Shown here: positions 1 through 8,898 of the stretch, in pieces
How positions within the stretch are numbered: position 1 is the stretch's first letter
Layout: each line of letters begins with the position of its first letter
Source: Amorphoplanes digitatis
GTDB lineage: Bacteria; Actinomycetota; Actinomycetes; Mycobacteriales; Micromonosporaceae
Assembly (NCBI RefSeq): GCF_014205335.1
Contig: NZ_JACHNH010000001.1
Span: forward strand, 868,001 to 932,000
Reading direction: 5' to 3'
Length of the DNA stretch: 64,000 nt
Translations under genes and position numbers: made by a program
Notes under the pieces: generated by a model
What the model saw: only the letters and a program-made list of their open reading frames with translations
Told to the model about the DNA's origin: nothing
Database searches by the model: none

Positions 1-392
1 ACACGATCACCAGGCTGGACCGGATGGGCGTGGCCATCTCCCTGGACGACTTCGGCACCGGCTACTCGTCCCTGCAACACCTGCGCCGCCTGCCGCTCGC
101 CGAGGTCAAGGTCGACCGCTCCTTCGTCCTCGGCATGGCCACCGACCGCGGCGACGCCGCCATCGTGCGCTCGGTGACCGCCCTGGCCGACTCGCTCGGC
201 CTGCGCGTCGTTGCCGAGGGCGTCGAGGACGAACGCACCTGGCGGCTGTTGGCCGCCGTGGGCTGCCACGCGGCGCAGGGCTGGTTCCACGCCCGTCCGA
301 TGCCGGCACCGGACCTCGCGGAGTGGCTGATCCGCTACCGCCCCCTACGCCCCGGCCGAGGAGCCGGCGCCCTGGCAGTCCCAGCGCCGTGA
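1..392 (+). CDS. EAL-domain protein, C-terminal part (5' end outside window)
   Basis: The reading frame is open from the window edge (codons from base 3) to the TGA at 390-392. The visible ~129 residues are the C-terminal half of an EAL domain, the fold of cyclic-di-GMP phosphodiesterases. DDFGTGYSSLQHL carries the two metal-binding Asp residues, VKVDRSFV carries the catalytic Lys, VVAEGVED has the conserved Glu, and GCHAAQGWFHARPMPA is the usual end of the domain. All catalytic residues in this part are intact. Any N-terminal GGDEF, PAS or membrane region is outside the window, so the full function cannot be stated. Confidence 0.85.
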   Translation, partial: TITRLDRMGVAISLDDFGTGYSSLQHLRRLPLAEVKVDRSFVLGMATDRGDAAIVRSVTALADSLGLRVVAEGVEDERTWRLLAAVGCHAAQGWFHARPMPAPDLAEWLIRYRPLRPGRGAGALAVPAP

Positions 393-737
393 ACGCTCCC
401 GCCGCCTGCCCACACCCGGGCGGCGGGTCCCGGAGCCGACCGTCCCCGCTCGGGCCGTCCTCGCTCACGTTGCCCGTTCTGCCGTCCCCGCTCGCGCGGC
501 CGTTCCCGCCGTCCCGCTCGCGCGGCCGTTCCCGCAGTCCCGCTTCCGCGGCTGTCCCGCTTCCGCGGCTGTCCCGCTGTGGGCGGTGGTCGGCACCGCA
601 CGCCCGGCGCGGCGTCCTGATGCAGGCCGGGCGGCCGGACGGCGAAGTTATCCACAGACCAGGGAGCCGCCCGCCACCGCGACCACCCCTGGAAATAGAC
701 TCTCCAGGTCAGCGACATCCACCACCAAGGGGGCACG
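393..737. other. Intergenic region with short tandem repeats, upstream of gatC
   Basis: There is no convincing gene here. It holds the tandem repeat at 484-570, a single DnaA-box-like TTATCCACA at 648-656, and a -10-like TAGACT at 696-701 about 36 bp before the gatC start. No good -35 hexamer is seen at the proper distance, so the gatC promoter is only tentative. Confidence 0.5.
484..570. repeat. Short tandem repeats (26-27 bp x2, then 17 bp x2)
   Basis: Two copies of a 26-27 bp unit beginning GTCCC(C)GCTCGCGCGGCC lie at 484-510 and 511-536. Two identical 17-bp units GTCCCGCTTCCGCGGCT follow at 537-553 and 554-570. All share the start GTCCCGCT, suggesting slippage expansion of one ancestral unit. 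No coding role is apparent. Confidence 0.75.
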
Positions 738-1037
738 ATGGCCGCCATCTCCCGCGAAGAGGTCGCGCATCTGGCGCGCCTGTCGCGGCTCGCCGTGACC
801 GAGCAGGAGCTCGACCAGTTCGCCGGTCAGCTCGACGTCATTCTGCAGTCGGTCGCCCGGATCGGTGATGTGGCCGCTGAGGACATCCCGCCCACCTCGC
901 ACTCCGTGCCGCTGACCAACGTCTACCGCGACGACGTCGTGCAGCCGAGCCTCACGCAGGAGGCGGCGCTCTCCGGCGCGCCCGACTCCGCCGAGGGCCG
1001 GTTCCGCGTGCCGCGCATCCTGGATGAGGAGGAATGA
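738..1037 (+). CDS. gatC: Glutamyl-tRNA(Gln)/Asp-tRNA(Asn) amidotransferase subunit C
   Basis: This 99-residue protein is the small structural subunit of the GatCAB amidotransferase, which converts Glu-tRNA(Gln) (or Asp-tRNA(Asn)) to the amidated form in the cytoplasm. It begins [25 protein letters not shown], typical of GatC, and ends in a VPRILDEEE tail. An AAGGGGG ribosome site lies just before the ATG. Its stop overlaps the gatA start (ATGA), so the two are translationally coupled. gatB follows 446 bp downstream, behind a hairpin and a repeat array. Confidence 0.96.
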   Translation: MAAISREEVAHLARLSRLAVTEQELDQFAGQLDVILQSVARIGDVAAEDIPPTSHSVPLTNVYRDDVVQPSLTQEAALSGAPDSAEGRFRVPRILDEEE

Positions 1038-2515
1038 GCATGACCGACGTCACCAGGATGACCGCGGTTCAGATCGCCGCGCTGATCAGCAGCGGGGAGG
1101 CGTCCGCCGTCGAGGTCGCCACCGCGCACCTCGACCGGATCGCCGCCGTCGACGACCGGGTCCACGCCTTCCTGCACGTCGACCGGGAGGGTGCCCTCGC
1201 GGCCGCCCGCAAGGTCGATGAGCAGCGCGGCCGGGGCGAGGCGACCGGGCCGCTCGCGGGCGTGCCCGTCGCGGTCAAGGACGTGATCGCCACCAAGGGC
1301 GTGCCGACCACGGCCGCCTCGAAGATCCTCGAGGGCTGGAAGCCGCCCTACGACGCCACCGTCGTCGAGCGGCTGCGCGCCGCCGGCACGGTCATGCTCG
1401 GCAAGACCAACATGGACGAGTTCGCCATGGGGTCCTCGACCGAATACTCCGCATACGGGCCCACCAACAACCCGTGGGACCTCGGGCGCATCCCCGGCGG
1501 CTCCGGCGGCGGCAGCGCCGCGTCCGTTGCCGCCTACGAGGCTCCGCTGGCCATCGGCACCGACACCGGCGGCTCGATCCGGCAGCCCGGCGCCGTCACC
1601 GGCACGGTCGGCGCCAAGCCGACCTACGGCGGCACCTCCCGCTACGGCCTGATCGCCTTCTCGTCCTCGCTCGACACCCCCGGCCCGTGCACGCGGACCG
1701 TCGAGGACGCGGCCCTGCTCCACTCGGTCATCGCCGGCCACGACGTGCGCGACTCGACCTCCATCCCGCAGCCGGTCCCCGACGTCGTCGCGGCCGCGCG
1801 GCTGGGCGCCACGGGCGACCTGACCGGGGTCAAGCTCGGCATCGTCAAGGAGTTCGCCGGCGAGGGCGCCGAGCCCGGCGTGATCGCGGCCTTCCGCGAG
1901 TCCGTCGAGACGCTCGTCAAGCTCGGTGCCGAGGTCGTCGAGGTGTCCTGCCCGCACTTCGAGTTTGCCCTCCCGGCCTACTACCTCATCGCGCCGAGCG
2001 AGGCCTCCTCCAACCTGGCCCGCTTCGACGGCGTGCGCTACGGCCTGCGCGTCGGCGACGACGGCAACCGGTCGCTCGAGGAGGTCATGTCGCTGACCCG
2101 CGAGGCCGGCTTCGGCCCCGAGGTCAAGCGCCGCATCATCCTCGGCACCTACGCGCTCTCCAGCGGCTACTACGACGCCTACTACGGCCAGGCGCAGAAG
2201 GTCCGCACGCTCATCACGCGCGACTTCACCTCCGCCTTCGAGAAGGTCGACGTACTCATCTCGCCGACCACCCCGTTCGTGGCGTTCCCGTTCGGCTCGC
2301 GCACCTCGGACCCCTACCAGATGTACCTCGCCGACCTCTTCACGATCCCGACGAACCTCTACGGCGGCCCGGCGATCTCCGTGCCCTGCGGCCTGTCCGA
2401 GGGCCTGCCGGTCGGCTTCCAGGTGATGGCCCCCACGATGGCCGACGACCGCATGTACCGCGTCGCGGCCGCCCTGGAGTCCGCAGTCGGCACCCTCACC
2501 CCACCCGAACTCTGA
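1034..2515 (+). CDS. gatA: Glutamyl-tRNA(Gln) amidotransferase subunit A (amidase)
   Basis: This 493-residue protein is the amidase-signature subunit that hydrolyses glutamine and channels ammonia to GatB. The catalytic triad Lys-cisSer-Ser is visible: K82 in [10 protein letters not shown]157 in the glycine-rich GGSGGGSA stretch and S181 in DTGGSIRQP. Length is normal for GatA. The start at 1034 overlaps the gatC stop by 4 bp; an ATG two codons later (1040) is a possible alternative. A strong hairpin follows 5 bp after the stop. Confidence 0.97.
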   Translation: MSMTDVTRMTAVQIAALISSGEASAVEVATAHLDRIAAVDDRVHAFLHVDREGALAAARKVDEQRGRGEATGPLAGVPVAVKDVIATKGVPTTAASKILEGWKPPYDATVVERLRAAGTVMLGKTNMDEFAMGSSTEYSAYGPTNNPWDLGRIPGGSGGGSAASVAAYEAPLAIGTDTGGSIRQPGAVTGTVGAKPTYGGTSRYGLIAFSSSLDTPGPCTRTVEDAALLHSVIAGHDVRDSTSIPQPVPDVVAAARLGATGDLTGVKLGIVKEFAGEGAEPGVIAAFRESVETLVKLGAEVVEVSCPHFEFALPAYYLIAPSEASSNLARFDGVRYGLRVGDDGNRSLEEVMSLTREAGFGPEVKRRIILGTYALSSGYYDAYYGQAQKVRTLITRDFTSAFEKVDVLISPTTPFVAFPFGSRTSDPYQMYLADLFTIPTNLYGGPAISVPCGLSEGLPVGFQVMAPTMADDRMYRVAAALESAVGTLTPPEL

Positions 2516-2520
2516 TCCCC

Positions 2521-2550
2521 CACGCCGGGCCGGCCCACCGGCCCGGCGTG
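2521..2550 (+). terminator. Perfect 13-bp hairpin after gatA
   Basis: CACGCCGGGCCGG (2521-2533) and its exact reverse complement (2538-2550) are separated by CCCA. It sits 5 bp after the gatA stop. No T-tract follows, which is common for actinobacterial terminator-like hairpins; it could also act as an mRNA-stabilising end. Confidence 0.65.
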
Positions 2551-2564
2551 CTGCACCCCGGCCC

Positions 2565-2780
2565 GGCAGCACCAACCCAGGCTGGCAGCACCAACCCAGG
2601 CTGGCAGCACCAACCCGGGCCGGGCGCCGCAAGCTCGGCCTGGCGTCCGCTATCCGGCCTGGCGGCGCCTATCCCGGCCGGGTGTCCGTTGCTCGGTCTG
2701 GGGGCGCCAATCCGGGCCGGGCGTCGGCAACTCGGTCTGGCGTCCGCAACCGGGCCGGGCGCCTGCCACCTGGTCCTGCG
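2565..2780. repeat. Degenerate ~19-bp tandem repeat array between gatA and gatB
   Basis: Three near-identical 19-bp units starting GGCAGCACCAACCC lie at 2565-2583, 2584-2602 and 2603-2621. About eight diverged 19-20 bp units follow, alternating GGCCTGGCG or GGCCGGGCG with CCGCAA/CTATCC cores, up to about 2780. The whole 446-bp gap between gatA and gatB (2516-2961) holds only this array and the hairpin at 2521-2550; no gene is seen in it. Confidence 0.7.
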
Positions 2781-2961
2781 GCCGTAAGTCGGCGGAGTCG
2801 GTCGGTCTGGAGCGGCGTTTGATCAGGGCGGCGAGGCCGGGTGCCCGGTCGGCGGGCCGGCGGCGGTCGTGCCGAAACGGGTCCTGACGAAAACACGTCG
2901 GCGCCGACCACTAGTCTTGAGTGGTTCAGTCCGGATACCCGCGCGACCTGGAGTTCATCGC

Positions 2962-4458
2962 ATGAGTACGACCGTGCTGCCCTCGTACGAGGACGCGATC
3001 GCCCGTTACGAGCCGGTCATCGGCCTGGAGACGCACGTCGAGCTCGGCACGAACACCAAGATGTTCTGCGGCTGCCCGACCGTCTTCGGCGGGGAGCCCA
3101 ACACCCAGGTCTGCCCGGTCTGCCTCGGCCTGCCCGGCGCGCTGCCGGTCGCCAACCGCGCCGCCATCGAGGCCACCATCCGCATCGGCCTCGCGCTGAA
3201 CTGCGACATCGCCTCCTGGTGCCGGATGGCCCGGAAGAACTACTTCTACCCGGACATGCCGAAGAACTTCCAGACCAGCCAGTACGACGAGCCGCTCTGC
3301 GTGGACGGTTACGTCGACGTCGAGGTCGACGGCGAGACCGTGCGGATCGAGATCGAGCGTGTCCACCTCGAGGAGGACACCGGCAAGTCGCTGCACGTCG
3401 GCGGCGCGACCGGGCGCATCCACGGCGCGACCGAGTCGCTCGTGGACTACAACCGGGCCGGTATTCCGCTGGTCGAGATCGTCACCAAGCCGGTGCCGGG
3501 CATCGGCGCCAGGGCGCCCGAGGTCGCCAAGGCCTACGTGACGGAGCTGCGCGACATCATCCGCTCGCTGGACGTCTCCGACGTGCGGATGGAGCAGGGC
3601 TCGATGCGCTGCGACGTGAACACCTCGCTGAACCTGCCGGGCGAGGAGTGGGGCACCCGCACCGAGACCAAGAACGTCAACTCGCTGCGCTCGGTCGAGC
3701 GCGCGGTTCGTTCGGAGATCATCCGCCAGGCGATGCTGCTCAACGACGGCATCCGCATCTTCCAGGAGACGCGGCACTTCCAGGAGGACACCGGCGACAC
3801 CCGCCCGGGCCGCTCCAAGGAGACCGCGACCGACTACCGCTACTTCCCCGAGCCCGACCTCGTGCCGATCGCGCCGGACACGGCGTGGGTCGCTGAGCTG
3901 AAGGCGGCGCTGCCCGAGCTGCCGAGCGTCAAGCGCGCCCGGCTCGCCGAAGAGTGGGGCATCTCCGCGATCGACATGCAGTCGGTGGTCAACGCCGGCG
4001 CGATCGAGCTCATCGAGGAGACCATCGCGGCGGGCACGAGCCCGGCCGGCGCCCGCAAGTGGTGGATGGGCGAGCTCGCCCGCCGCGCCAACGAGACCGG
4101 CGTCGAGCTGGCCGAGGTCGGCGCGACCCCGGCGCAGGTGGCACAGCTGCAGGGCCTCGTCGACGCGGGCAAGCTCAACGACAAGCTGGCCCGCCAGGTC
4201 CTCGAGGGAGTCGTGGCCGGCGAGGGCGACCCCGCCGCCGTCATCGCCGCCCGCGGCCTCGGCGTCGTCTCCGACACCGGCGCGCTCACCGCGGCCGTCG
4301 ACGCCGCCATCGCCGAGAACCCGGACATCGCCGCCAAGATCCGCGACGGCAAGGTCGCGGCGGCGGGCGCCCTGGTCGGCGCGGTCATGAAGACCACCCG
4401 CGGCCAGGCGGACGCCAAGACAGTCCGCGAACTGATCCTCTCCCGCCTCGGCGCCTAA
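2962..4458 (+). CDS. gatB: Glutamyl-tRNA(Gln) amidotransferase subunit B
   Basis: This 498-residue protein is the GatCAB subunit that binds tRNA and activates the glutamyl (or aspartyl) group with ATP before amidation. Diagnostic features are [12 protein letters not shown] near the start, the zinc-site region with two CxC/CxxC pairs (MFCGCP and [10 protein letters not shown]), [12 protein letters not shown], and a C-terminal YqeY-like tail (helical, ending ELILSRLGA). The ATG at 2962 was chosen because it follows a GGAG site and gives the normal family start [13 protein letters not shown]; the frame is open further upstream but that extension is not family-like. Confidence 0.96.
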   Translation: MSTTVLPSYEDAIARYEPVIGLETHVELGTNTKMFCGCPTVFGGEPNTQVCPVCLGLPGALPVANRAAIEATIRIGLALNCDIASWCRMARKNYFYPDMPKNFQTSQYDEPLCVDGYVDVEVDGETVRIEIERVHLEEDTGKSLHVGGATGRIHGATESLVDYNRAGIPLVEIVTKPVPGIGARAPEVAKAYVTELRDIIRSLDVSDVRMEQGSMRCDVNTSLNLPGEEWGTRTETKNVNSLRSVERAVRSEIIRQAMLLNDGIRIFQETRHFQEDTGDTRPGRSKETATDYRYFPEPDLVPIAPDTAWVAELKAALPELPSVKRARLAEEWGISAIDMQSVVNAGAIELIEETIAAGTSPAGARKWWMGELARRANETGVELAEVGATPAQVAQLQGLVDAGKLNDKLARQVLEGVVAGEGDPAAVIAARGLGVVSDTGALTAAVDAAIAENPDIAAKIRDGKVAAAGALVGAVMKTTRGQADAKTVRELILSRLGA

Positions 4459-4463
4459 ACCAC

Positions 4464-4514
4464 ACCGGTCCACCCGGATCCGTTCCGGATTCTGGCTGGT
4501 TCGCTTGGACCGGT
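4464..4514. terminator. Inverted repeat between convergent gatB and phosphoesterase genes
   Basis: ACCGGTCCA (4464-4472) and TGGACCGGT (4506-4514) are perfect complements enclosing 33 nt in the 116-bp convergent gap. It could serve as a two-way terminator, but the loop is long and there is no T-tract. Confidence 0.3.
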
Positions 4515-4574
4515 TCCGGGTTCCGGGTGGGCTGGCTCGGGCCGGTTTCGGATCCTGGCAGGTTCGGCTTGGGT

Positions 4575-6191
4575 TTAGCGGCTTGGTGGGGGACCGTTGG
4601 GGCGGATGCCCGGGGTCACGCCGTTGAAGACCGACGGGTTTGTGGTCGGCTCCGGCTCGGTGCCGATCACCTTTCGCTGCATCGTCACGTTCTGCTCGCC
4701 CGTGCCGCCCAGTTGGATGTCGTCGTAGGCCTTCAGGGTCTGGTTCTCGTCGAAGTACAGCACCGACATCATGAGCGGCGTCGGTTCGTCGTCCTCCAGC
4801 CCGCGCAGGCCCGCCCCGCCGGTCGAACCCTGCACCATCAGGCGGGTCTCCATCGGTGGCTGCGTGGCGGCCGACGCGGACGGTGCCGGTGTCGGTGCGG
4901 CCGAGGGGGAGGCCTCGGGCAGCGGCACGTCCAGGGTCCTGACCTCGCGCTCGTGCAGGTGCCCGGCCAGCACCAGCGGCACCACGCCGGAGAGCGGTGG
5001 CGCCATCGCCGGGTCGTGCACCATCGCCATGCCGACCTTCGTCTTCGACTCCCGGATGGTGGTGGCCAGCTCCTCGCCGCTGGCCAGCAGCGGCGACGGT
5101 GCGGGATCGTCCGCGTCCGCCGCGGGCTTTTCGCTCTTGTCGGGAGTGAATTCCGGGTCGCCGATGCCCGCGATCGTCAGGCCGTTGACGGTGACCATCG
5201 AGTTGTCCAGCACCTTCGCGTTCTTCTGCCGGGCGACCGCGGCCTGGATGGCCAGCGAGTCGTGATTACCCCGCACGTAGATGTACGGCACCCCGAGCTG
5301 CCCGATCGCGTTGACGTACGACGTCTCGGCGCCGCTGCCCCAGTCGACGATGTCACCCGTGTCGACCACGGCGTCGATGTCCCACTGCTTGACCACCGTC
5401 TCGATCACCCCCCACGAGCTCGGGTTCAGGTGCAGGTCGGAGACGTGCAGCAGGCGGGTCGTGTTGCCTGCTGGGTCGAAGACCGGCAGCGCCGAGACCG
5501 TGGTGTAGATGCGGCTGACGTTGCTGACGAGCTGCTGGAGCTGGTCCGAGTAGCGGCCGTAGTTGTCGGCGATGCGCCTCGCGTCACCGACCACCGCGGG
5601 CGCGTTCACCAGCAGGCCCTCGTAGCGGGGCTCGCTGATCGAGTCCGGGCGGATGGTGCCCGCCGCCAGGGCCAGGCTGCCGCCGGTCACCACCAGCGCG
5701 AGGATGCCCGCGGCCGCCACCCGGCGGATGTTGCGGAAGATCAGCGCCGAGAGGATCAGGGCGCACACGATCGCCGCGCCCATCGCGCGCAGCCCGAGTT
5801 GCAGCACGCCCTTGGTGACGTCGTCGACCGCCGACTGGCCCGCCGCGCTGATCGCCGTCGGGTCGTCGATCAGCGCCTCGGTGCGTTCCTGGTCCAGGGC
5901 GCCCAGGTCGACCTTGAGGTGGATGGGGCCGTCGTGGCTGTCGAGGTGCAGCGAGCCCAGCGGTGGGATGTCCACCTCGGTGCCGCCCTTGATCGACGGG
6001 CTGATCGACATGTCCGCGAGGAACGGGCCGACGGCTACCTTGGACTGCGCGAACAGCATCGTGCCGACGAAGACGCCGATGAGGCTGACGGCGAGCACGG
6101 CGGCCCAGATGCGGAGGCGGTGTACCCACGGGCGCGCCCAGGTCCGGCGAACCGCGGCGGCCGCGACGGAGATCTTCTCGTTCATGGTCAA
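4575..6191 (-). CDS. Membrane-anchored calcineurin-like metallophosphoesterase
   Basis: This 538-residue protein has one N-terminal transmembrane helix (about residues 28-48), an extracytoplasmic-looking segment, then two more helices (about 137-152 and 158-178), then a metallophosphoesterase domain. Metal ligands are in order: D252 and H254 (LLHVSDLHL), D280 (VVDTGDIVDW), N309-H310 (VRGNHDS), H392 (MAMVHDP), and H411/H413 (LAGHLHER). A low-complexity Ser/Ala/Pro stretch (about 425-446) interrupts the domain near its end. The substrate is unknown. It is convergent with gatB and 46 bp downstream of the LppZ-like gene on the same strand, so the two may be cotranscribed. Confidence 0.85.
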   Translation of the reverse strand: MTMNEKISVAAAAVRRTWARPWVHRLRIWAAVLAVSLIGVFVGTMLFAQSKVAVGPFLADMSISPSIKGGTEVDIPPLGSLHLDSHDGPIHLKVDLGALDQERTEALIDDPTAISAAGQSAVDDVTKGVLQLGLRAMGAAIVCALILSALIFRNIRRVAAAGILALVVTGGSLALAAGTIRPDSISEPRYEGLLVNAPAVVGDARRIADNYGRYSDQLQQLVSNVSRIYTTVSALPVFDPAGNTTRLLHVSDLHLNPSSWGVIETVVKQWDIDAVVDTGDIVDWGSGAETSYVNAIGQLGVPYIYVRGNHDSLAIQAAVARQKNAKVLDNSMVTVNGLTIAGIGDPEFTPDKSEKPAADADDPAPSPLLASGEELATTIRESKTKVGMAMVHDPAMAPPLSGVVPLVLAGHLHEREVRTLDVPLPEASPSAAPTPAPSASAATQPPMETRLMVQGSTGGAGLRGLEDDEPTPLMMSVLYFDENQTLKAYDDIQLGGTGEQNVTMQRKVIGTEPEPTTNPSVFNGVTPGIRPNGPPPSR

Positions 6192-6237
6192 CGGCTCACC
6201 TGCCCCCCGTGTGCCGGTTGTCAGACGCTTACGTCCG

Positions 6238-7413
6238 CTAGCTGCGGCCGGCGCCGCCGTCCGAGAACACCAGCCGGATGATCATGTCGTCGTCCGGGCC
6301 GGGTTCCCCGCCTTCCTCCTGGTTGGAGGTGGTGACCCAGAACGAGCCGTCCGGCGCGGCGATCAGGCCGCGAAGCCGTCCGAACTCGCCCTCGAGCAGC
6401 GCGTGTGGCCGGCCCAGCAGGGTTCCGTTGCCCGTGACGTCGACCATCCACAGCCGCTGGCCTTGCAGGCACGCCGTCGCGATCATGCTCTCCAGCACCG
6501 CGACACCCGAGCAGTACGAGTCCTCGATCGGCCAGCTCACGAGGGGGTTGGCGAACTTCGCGTCCGTTCCGTCACCGTCGACGCTGGGCCAGCCGTAGTT
6601 CTTGCCCTTCTGGATCAGGTTCAGCTCGCCGTTGGTCTTCTGACCGGACTCGCTGGCGTACATCCTCTTGCCCGCGTCCCAGGCTATGCCCTGCACGTTG
6701 CGGTGACCCGACGACCAGACAGGCGAGTCCTTGACGGGGTTGCCCGGTGCCGGCTTGCCGGCGGCGGTGATCCGCAGGATCTTGCCGCCGAGGCTCTTCG
6801 GGTTCTGCGCGTTCGCGCCGGCGGTGCCGTCGCCGGTGGTCACGTACAGGAAGCCGTCCGGGCCGAAGGCGAGCTGGCCGCCGTTGTCGTTGCGCGAGCG
6901 GGGGATGCCGGTGAGGATCGGCTGCGGCTTGCCCTCGAGCTTGAGCTTGGCGACGCGGTTGTCCTTCGCCGTCGAGTAGTAGACGAAGACCGTGTCGTCC
7001 TGTGCGTACTTCGGGGACACGGCGATGCCGAGCAGGCCGCCGTCGCCGCCGGCCTCGACCTCGGAGAGGCGCTGCACCTCGGCGACCTTGAGGCCCTCGG
7101 CGTCGGACTCGGGGCCGACCCGCAGGATCCGGCCGGTGTCCCGCTCGGTGACCAGCGCGCCCCCGTCCGGCAGGAACGCCATCCCCCACGGCACCTCGAG
7201 GCCCTTGGCCAGGACGGTGACGGCCGCGGCGCGCTCGTCGGTGCTGTCGGGTGCGGCCGAGACGGACGGGGTGGGCAGGTTGGGTGGCGCGCCGGCCACG
7301 TCAGGATCGGGCGGGCCGAAGCTGCACGCGGTGGTCAGGCCCAGCACGGCGGCCAGGGTCAGGGCACCCAGGGTCACGGCACCCGTGCGGACCCCCGGAC
7401 TGCGCTCGATCAC
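6238..7413 (-). CDS. PQQ-glucose dehydrogenase-fold (LppZ-like) lipoprotein
   Basis: This 391-residue secreted protein has an N-terminal signal ending LGLTTAC, with C30 the likely lipidated cysteine (a weak lipobox). The rest is a six-bladed propeller of the glucose/sorbosone dehydrogenase family: VPWGMAFLPDGGALVTERDTG, EAGGDGGLLGIAVSP, NGGQLAFGPDGFLYVTTGDG, SLGGKILRI, GHRNVQGIAWD and ELNLIQKGKNYGWP. The usual catalytic His just before the NGG motif (HNGGR) reads D176-N177 here, so dehydrogenase activity is doubtful. Its place near gatB and ilvB matches LppZ of mycobacteria. The name describes fold, not proven function. Confidence 0.85.
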   Translation of the reverse strand: MIERSPGVRTGAVTLGALTLAAVLGLTTACSFGPPDPDVAGAPPNLPTPSVSAAPDSTDERAAAVTVLAKGLEVPWGMAFLPDGGALVTERDTGRILRVGPESDAEGLKVAEVQRLSEVEAGGDGGLLGIAVSPKYAQDDTVFVYYSTAKDNRVAKLKLEGKPQPILTGIPRSRNDNGGQLAFGPDGFLYVTTGDGTAGANAQNPKSLGGKILRITAAGKPAPGNPVKDSPVWSSGHRNVQGIAWDAGKRMYASESGQKTNGELNLIQKGKNYGWPSVDGDGTDAKFANPLVSWPIEDSYCSGVAVLESMIATACLQGQRLWMVDVTGNGTLLGRPHALLEGEFGRLRGLIAAPDGSFWVTTSNQEEGGEPGPDDDMIIRLVFSDGGAGRS

Positions 7414-7534
7414 ACCGGCCTCCTCGTTTCCCGGTCCAGGGTAGCCGCGTCCGCCGGGACCGTTTTAAGCCCTGATCGATCTGGTACGGCCGGAGGGGCA
7501 CCCGGACCCCGCTTCGCGTTAGTTTGGGGCGGTG

Positions 7535-8458
7535 ATGGTCTGGATCGCCCATGAGGTGGGCCGCGAGCTCCTCGGCGGGCTTCCGGCCGGTGTGGGGGTC
7601 GAGGTCTGTACCGACGCCGTCAACCTGCCGTCCGATCCGGCGGGTGTCCGGTTCTGGGTGCCGCCGTTCATCGCGAAGGTACGGGAGTCCGACCTGCTGC
7701 CGAAGCTCACCGGCCTGGAGGTCGTCCAGCTGCTCTCCGCGGGCGCGGACAACTGGGTCGGCCGGGTGCCGCCCGGCGTGCAGCTCTGCGACGCGCGGGG
7801 CGTGCACGACGCCTCGGTCTCCGAGTGGGTCCTCGGCGCCGTGATCGGCGCGCTGCGGGGGTTCCCGGCCTTCGCCCGGGCGCAGCAGCGGCGGGAGTGG
7901 GCGCCGGACGGTCTGCCGCCGTCGCCCGAGCTGACCGGCCGGCGGGTGCTGATCGTCGGGGCCGGGTCGATCGGCCGGGCCATCGAGGAGCGGATGGCGC
8001 CGTTCGGCGTGACGGTCACCCGCGTCGCCCGCACCGCCCGCGCCGAGCGGGGCGTGCACGCGGTCGGCGAGCTGGGCGGGCTGCTGCCGTACGCGGAAGT
8101 GGTTGTCCTGGTCGTGCCGTTGACGGAGCAGACCCGGGGCCTGGTCGACGCGGCGTTCCTGGCCGCGCTGCCCGACGGCGCGCTGCTGGTCAACGCCGCG
8201 CGCGGGCCCGTGGTGGACACCGGTGCGCTGGTCGCCGAGCTCGCCTCGGGGCGCATCTCGGCGGCGCTGGACGTCACCGACCCGGAGCCGCTGCCCGCCG
8301 ATCACCCGCTCTGGCGGCTGCCGAACGTGTTCATCACCCCGCACGTCGCCGGCACGGTGGCGGGGCTGCTGCCGCGCGCCTACCGCCTCGTGGGCGACCA
8401 GTTACGCCGGTTCGCCGCCGGAGAGCCGCTCGTCAACCGGGTCGTCGACGGTTACTGA
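7535..8458 (+). CDS. D-isomer-specific 2-hydroxyacid dehydrogenase
   Basis: This ~307-residue NAD(P)-dependent oxidoreductase should interconvert a 2-oxoacid and a D-2-hydroxyacid. The Rossmann motif is VLIVGAGSIGRAIEERM. The catalytic Arg lies in LLVNAARGPVVDTGAL, the Glu in DVTDPEPLPADHPLW and the His in NVFITPHVAGT. The substrate is not evident. The start is GTG 7532 or ATG 7535; the ATG is used here. Its last 57 bp overlap, antisense, the end of the PH-domain gene. It starts 121 bp from the divergent LppZ-like gene. Confidence 0.9.
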   Translation: MVWIAHEVGRELLGGLPAGVGVEVCTDAVNLPSDPAGVRFWVPPFIAKVRESDLLPKLTGLEVVQLLSAGADNWVGRVPPGVQLCDARGVHDASVSEWVLGAVIGALRGFPAFARAQQRREWAPDGLPPSPELTGRRVLIVGAGSIGRAIEERMAPFGVTVTRVARTARAERGVHAVGELGGLLPYAEVVVLVVPLTEQTRGLVDAAFLAALPDGALLVNAARGPVVDTGALVAELASGRISAALDVTDPEPLPADHPLWRLPNVFITPHVAGTVAGLLPRAYRLVGDQLRRFAAGEPLVNRVVDGY

Positions 8459-8866
8459 GCCGTCGGCGTCGTCCAGCCGCTGCCCGCCGGCCGCGATCAC
8501 GGCCGGCAGGTTGGCCTTGGTTACCCCGGTCAGCCGGATCACCTTGCCGTCGGTGAGCAGCGCCGAGACCCGCCGGCGGTCGTCCGGCGCCAGCTCGGCG
8601 ACCCGGGACCAGGCAATGTCGGTGGTGCCGAAGAGCGCACGGACCCGCAGGCCCTCGGTGTCCACGTCCGTGCCCGCCCGCACGGCCCAGACCAGGATCG
8701 CGAGGGGGATCAGCAGGATCGGGGCCAGCTGCCAGCGGGCACCCGCGAACGGGATCGTGCCGACCAGCGCGATCAGGGCGGCGACGATGAGGGCGCCGGA
8801 CTTACGGACGCGCAGGACGGGCTTTCGGCTCACGTTCGTCATCCTCGCACCCGCCGAACGCGGCAT
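8402..8866 (-). CDS. Small membrane PH-domain protein (Cfp6-like)
   Basis: This 154-residue protein has two hydrophobic helices near the N-terminus (about residues 25-42 and 45-62), then a short bacterial PH-like domain: VDTEGLRVRALFGTTDIAWSRVAEL and LTDGKVIRLTGVTKANLPAVIAAG. It resembles mycobacterial Cfp6 (Rv3004), which lies in the same conserved neighbourhood. Its role is not established. The first ATG (8866) has GGGAGG 10 nt upstream; a second ATG at 8842 is also possible. The 3' end overlaps the 2-hydroxyacid dehydrogenase by 57 bp. Confidence 0.75.
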   Translation of the reverse strand: MPRSAGARMTNVSRKPVLRVRKSGALIVAALIALVGTIPFAGARWQLAPILLIPLAILVWAVRAGTDVDTEGLRVRALFGTTDIAWSRVAELAPDDRRRVSALLTDGKVIRLTGVTKANLPAVIAAGGQRLDDADGSVTVDDPVDERLSGGEPA

Positions 8867-8898
8867 TTCTGTCGGACCTCCCGCGCATACTGCTCGCC

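Noticed and set aside
648..656. DnaA-box-like TTATCCACA suggesting a replication origin
   Set aside because: Only one box is present, with no cluster, AT-rich unwinding element or dnaA/dnaN genes nearby; it may be incidental.
923..2632. Long minus-strand frame opposite gatA (and similar long frames opposite gatB, ilvB and beta-mannosidase)
   Set aside because: These are antisense shadows produced by high GC at third codon positions; the translations are low-complexity and lie wholly within well-supported genes.
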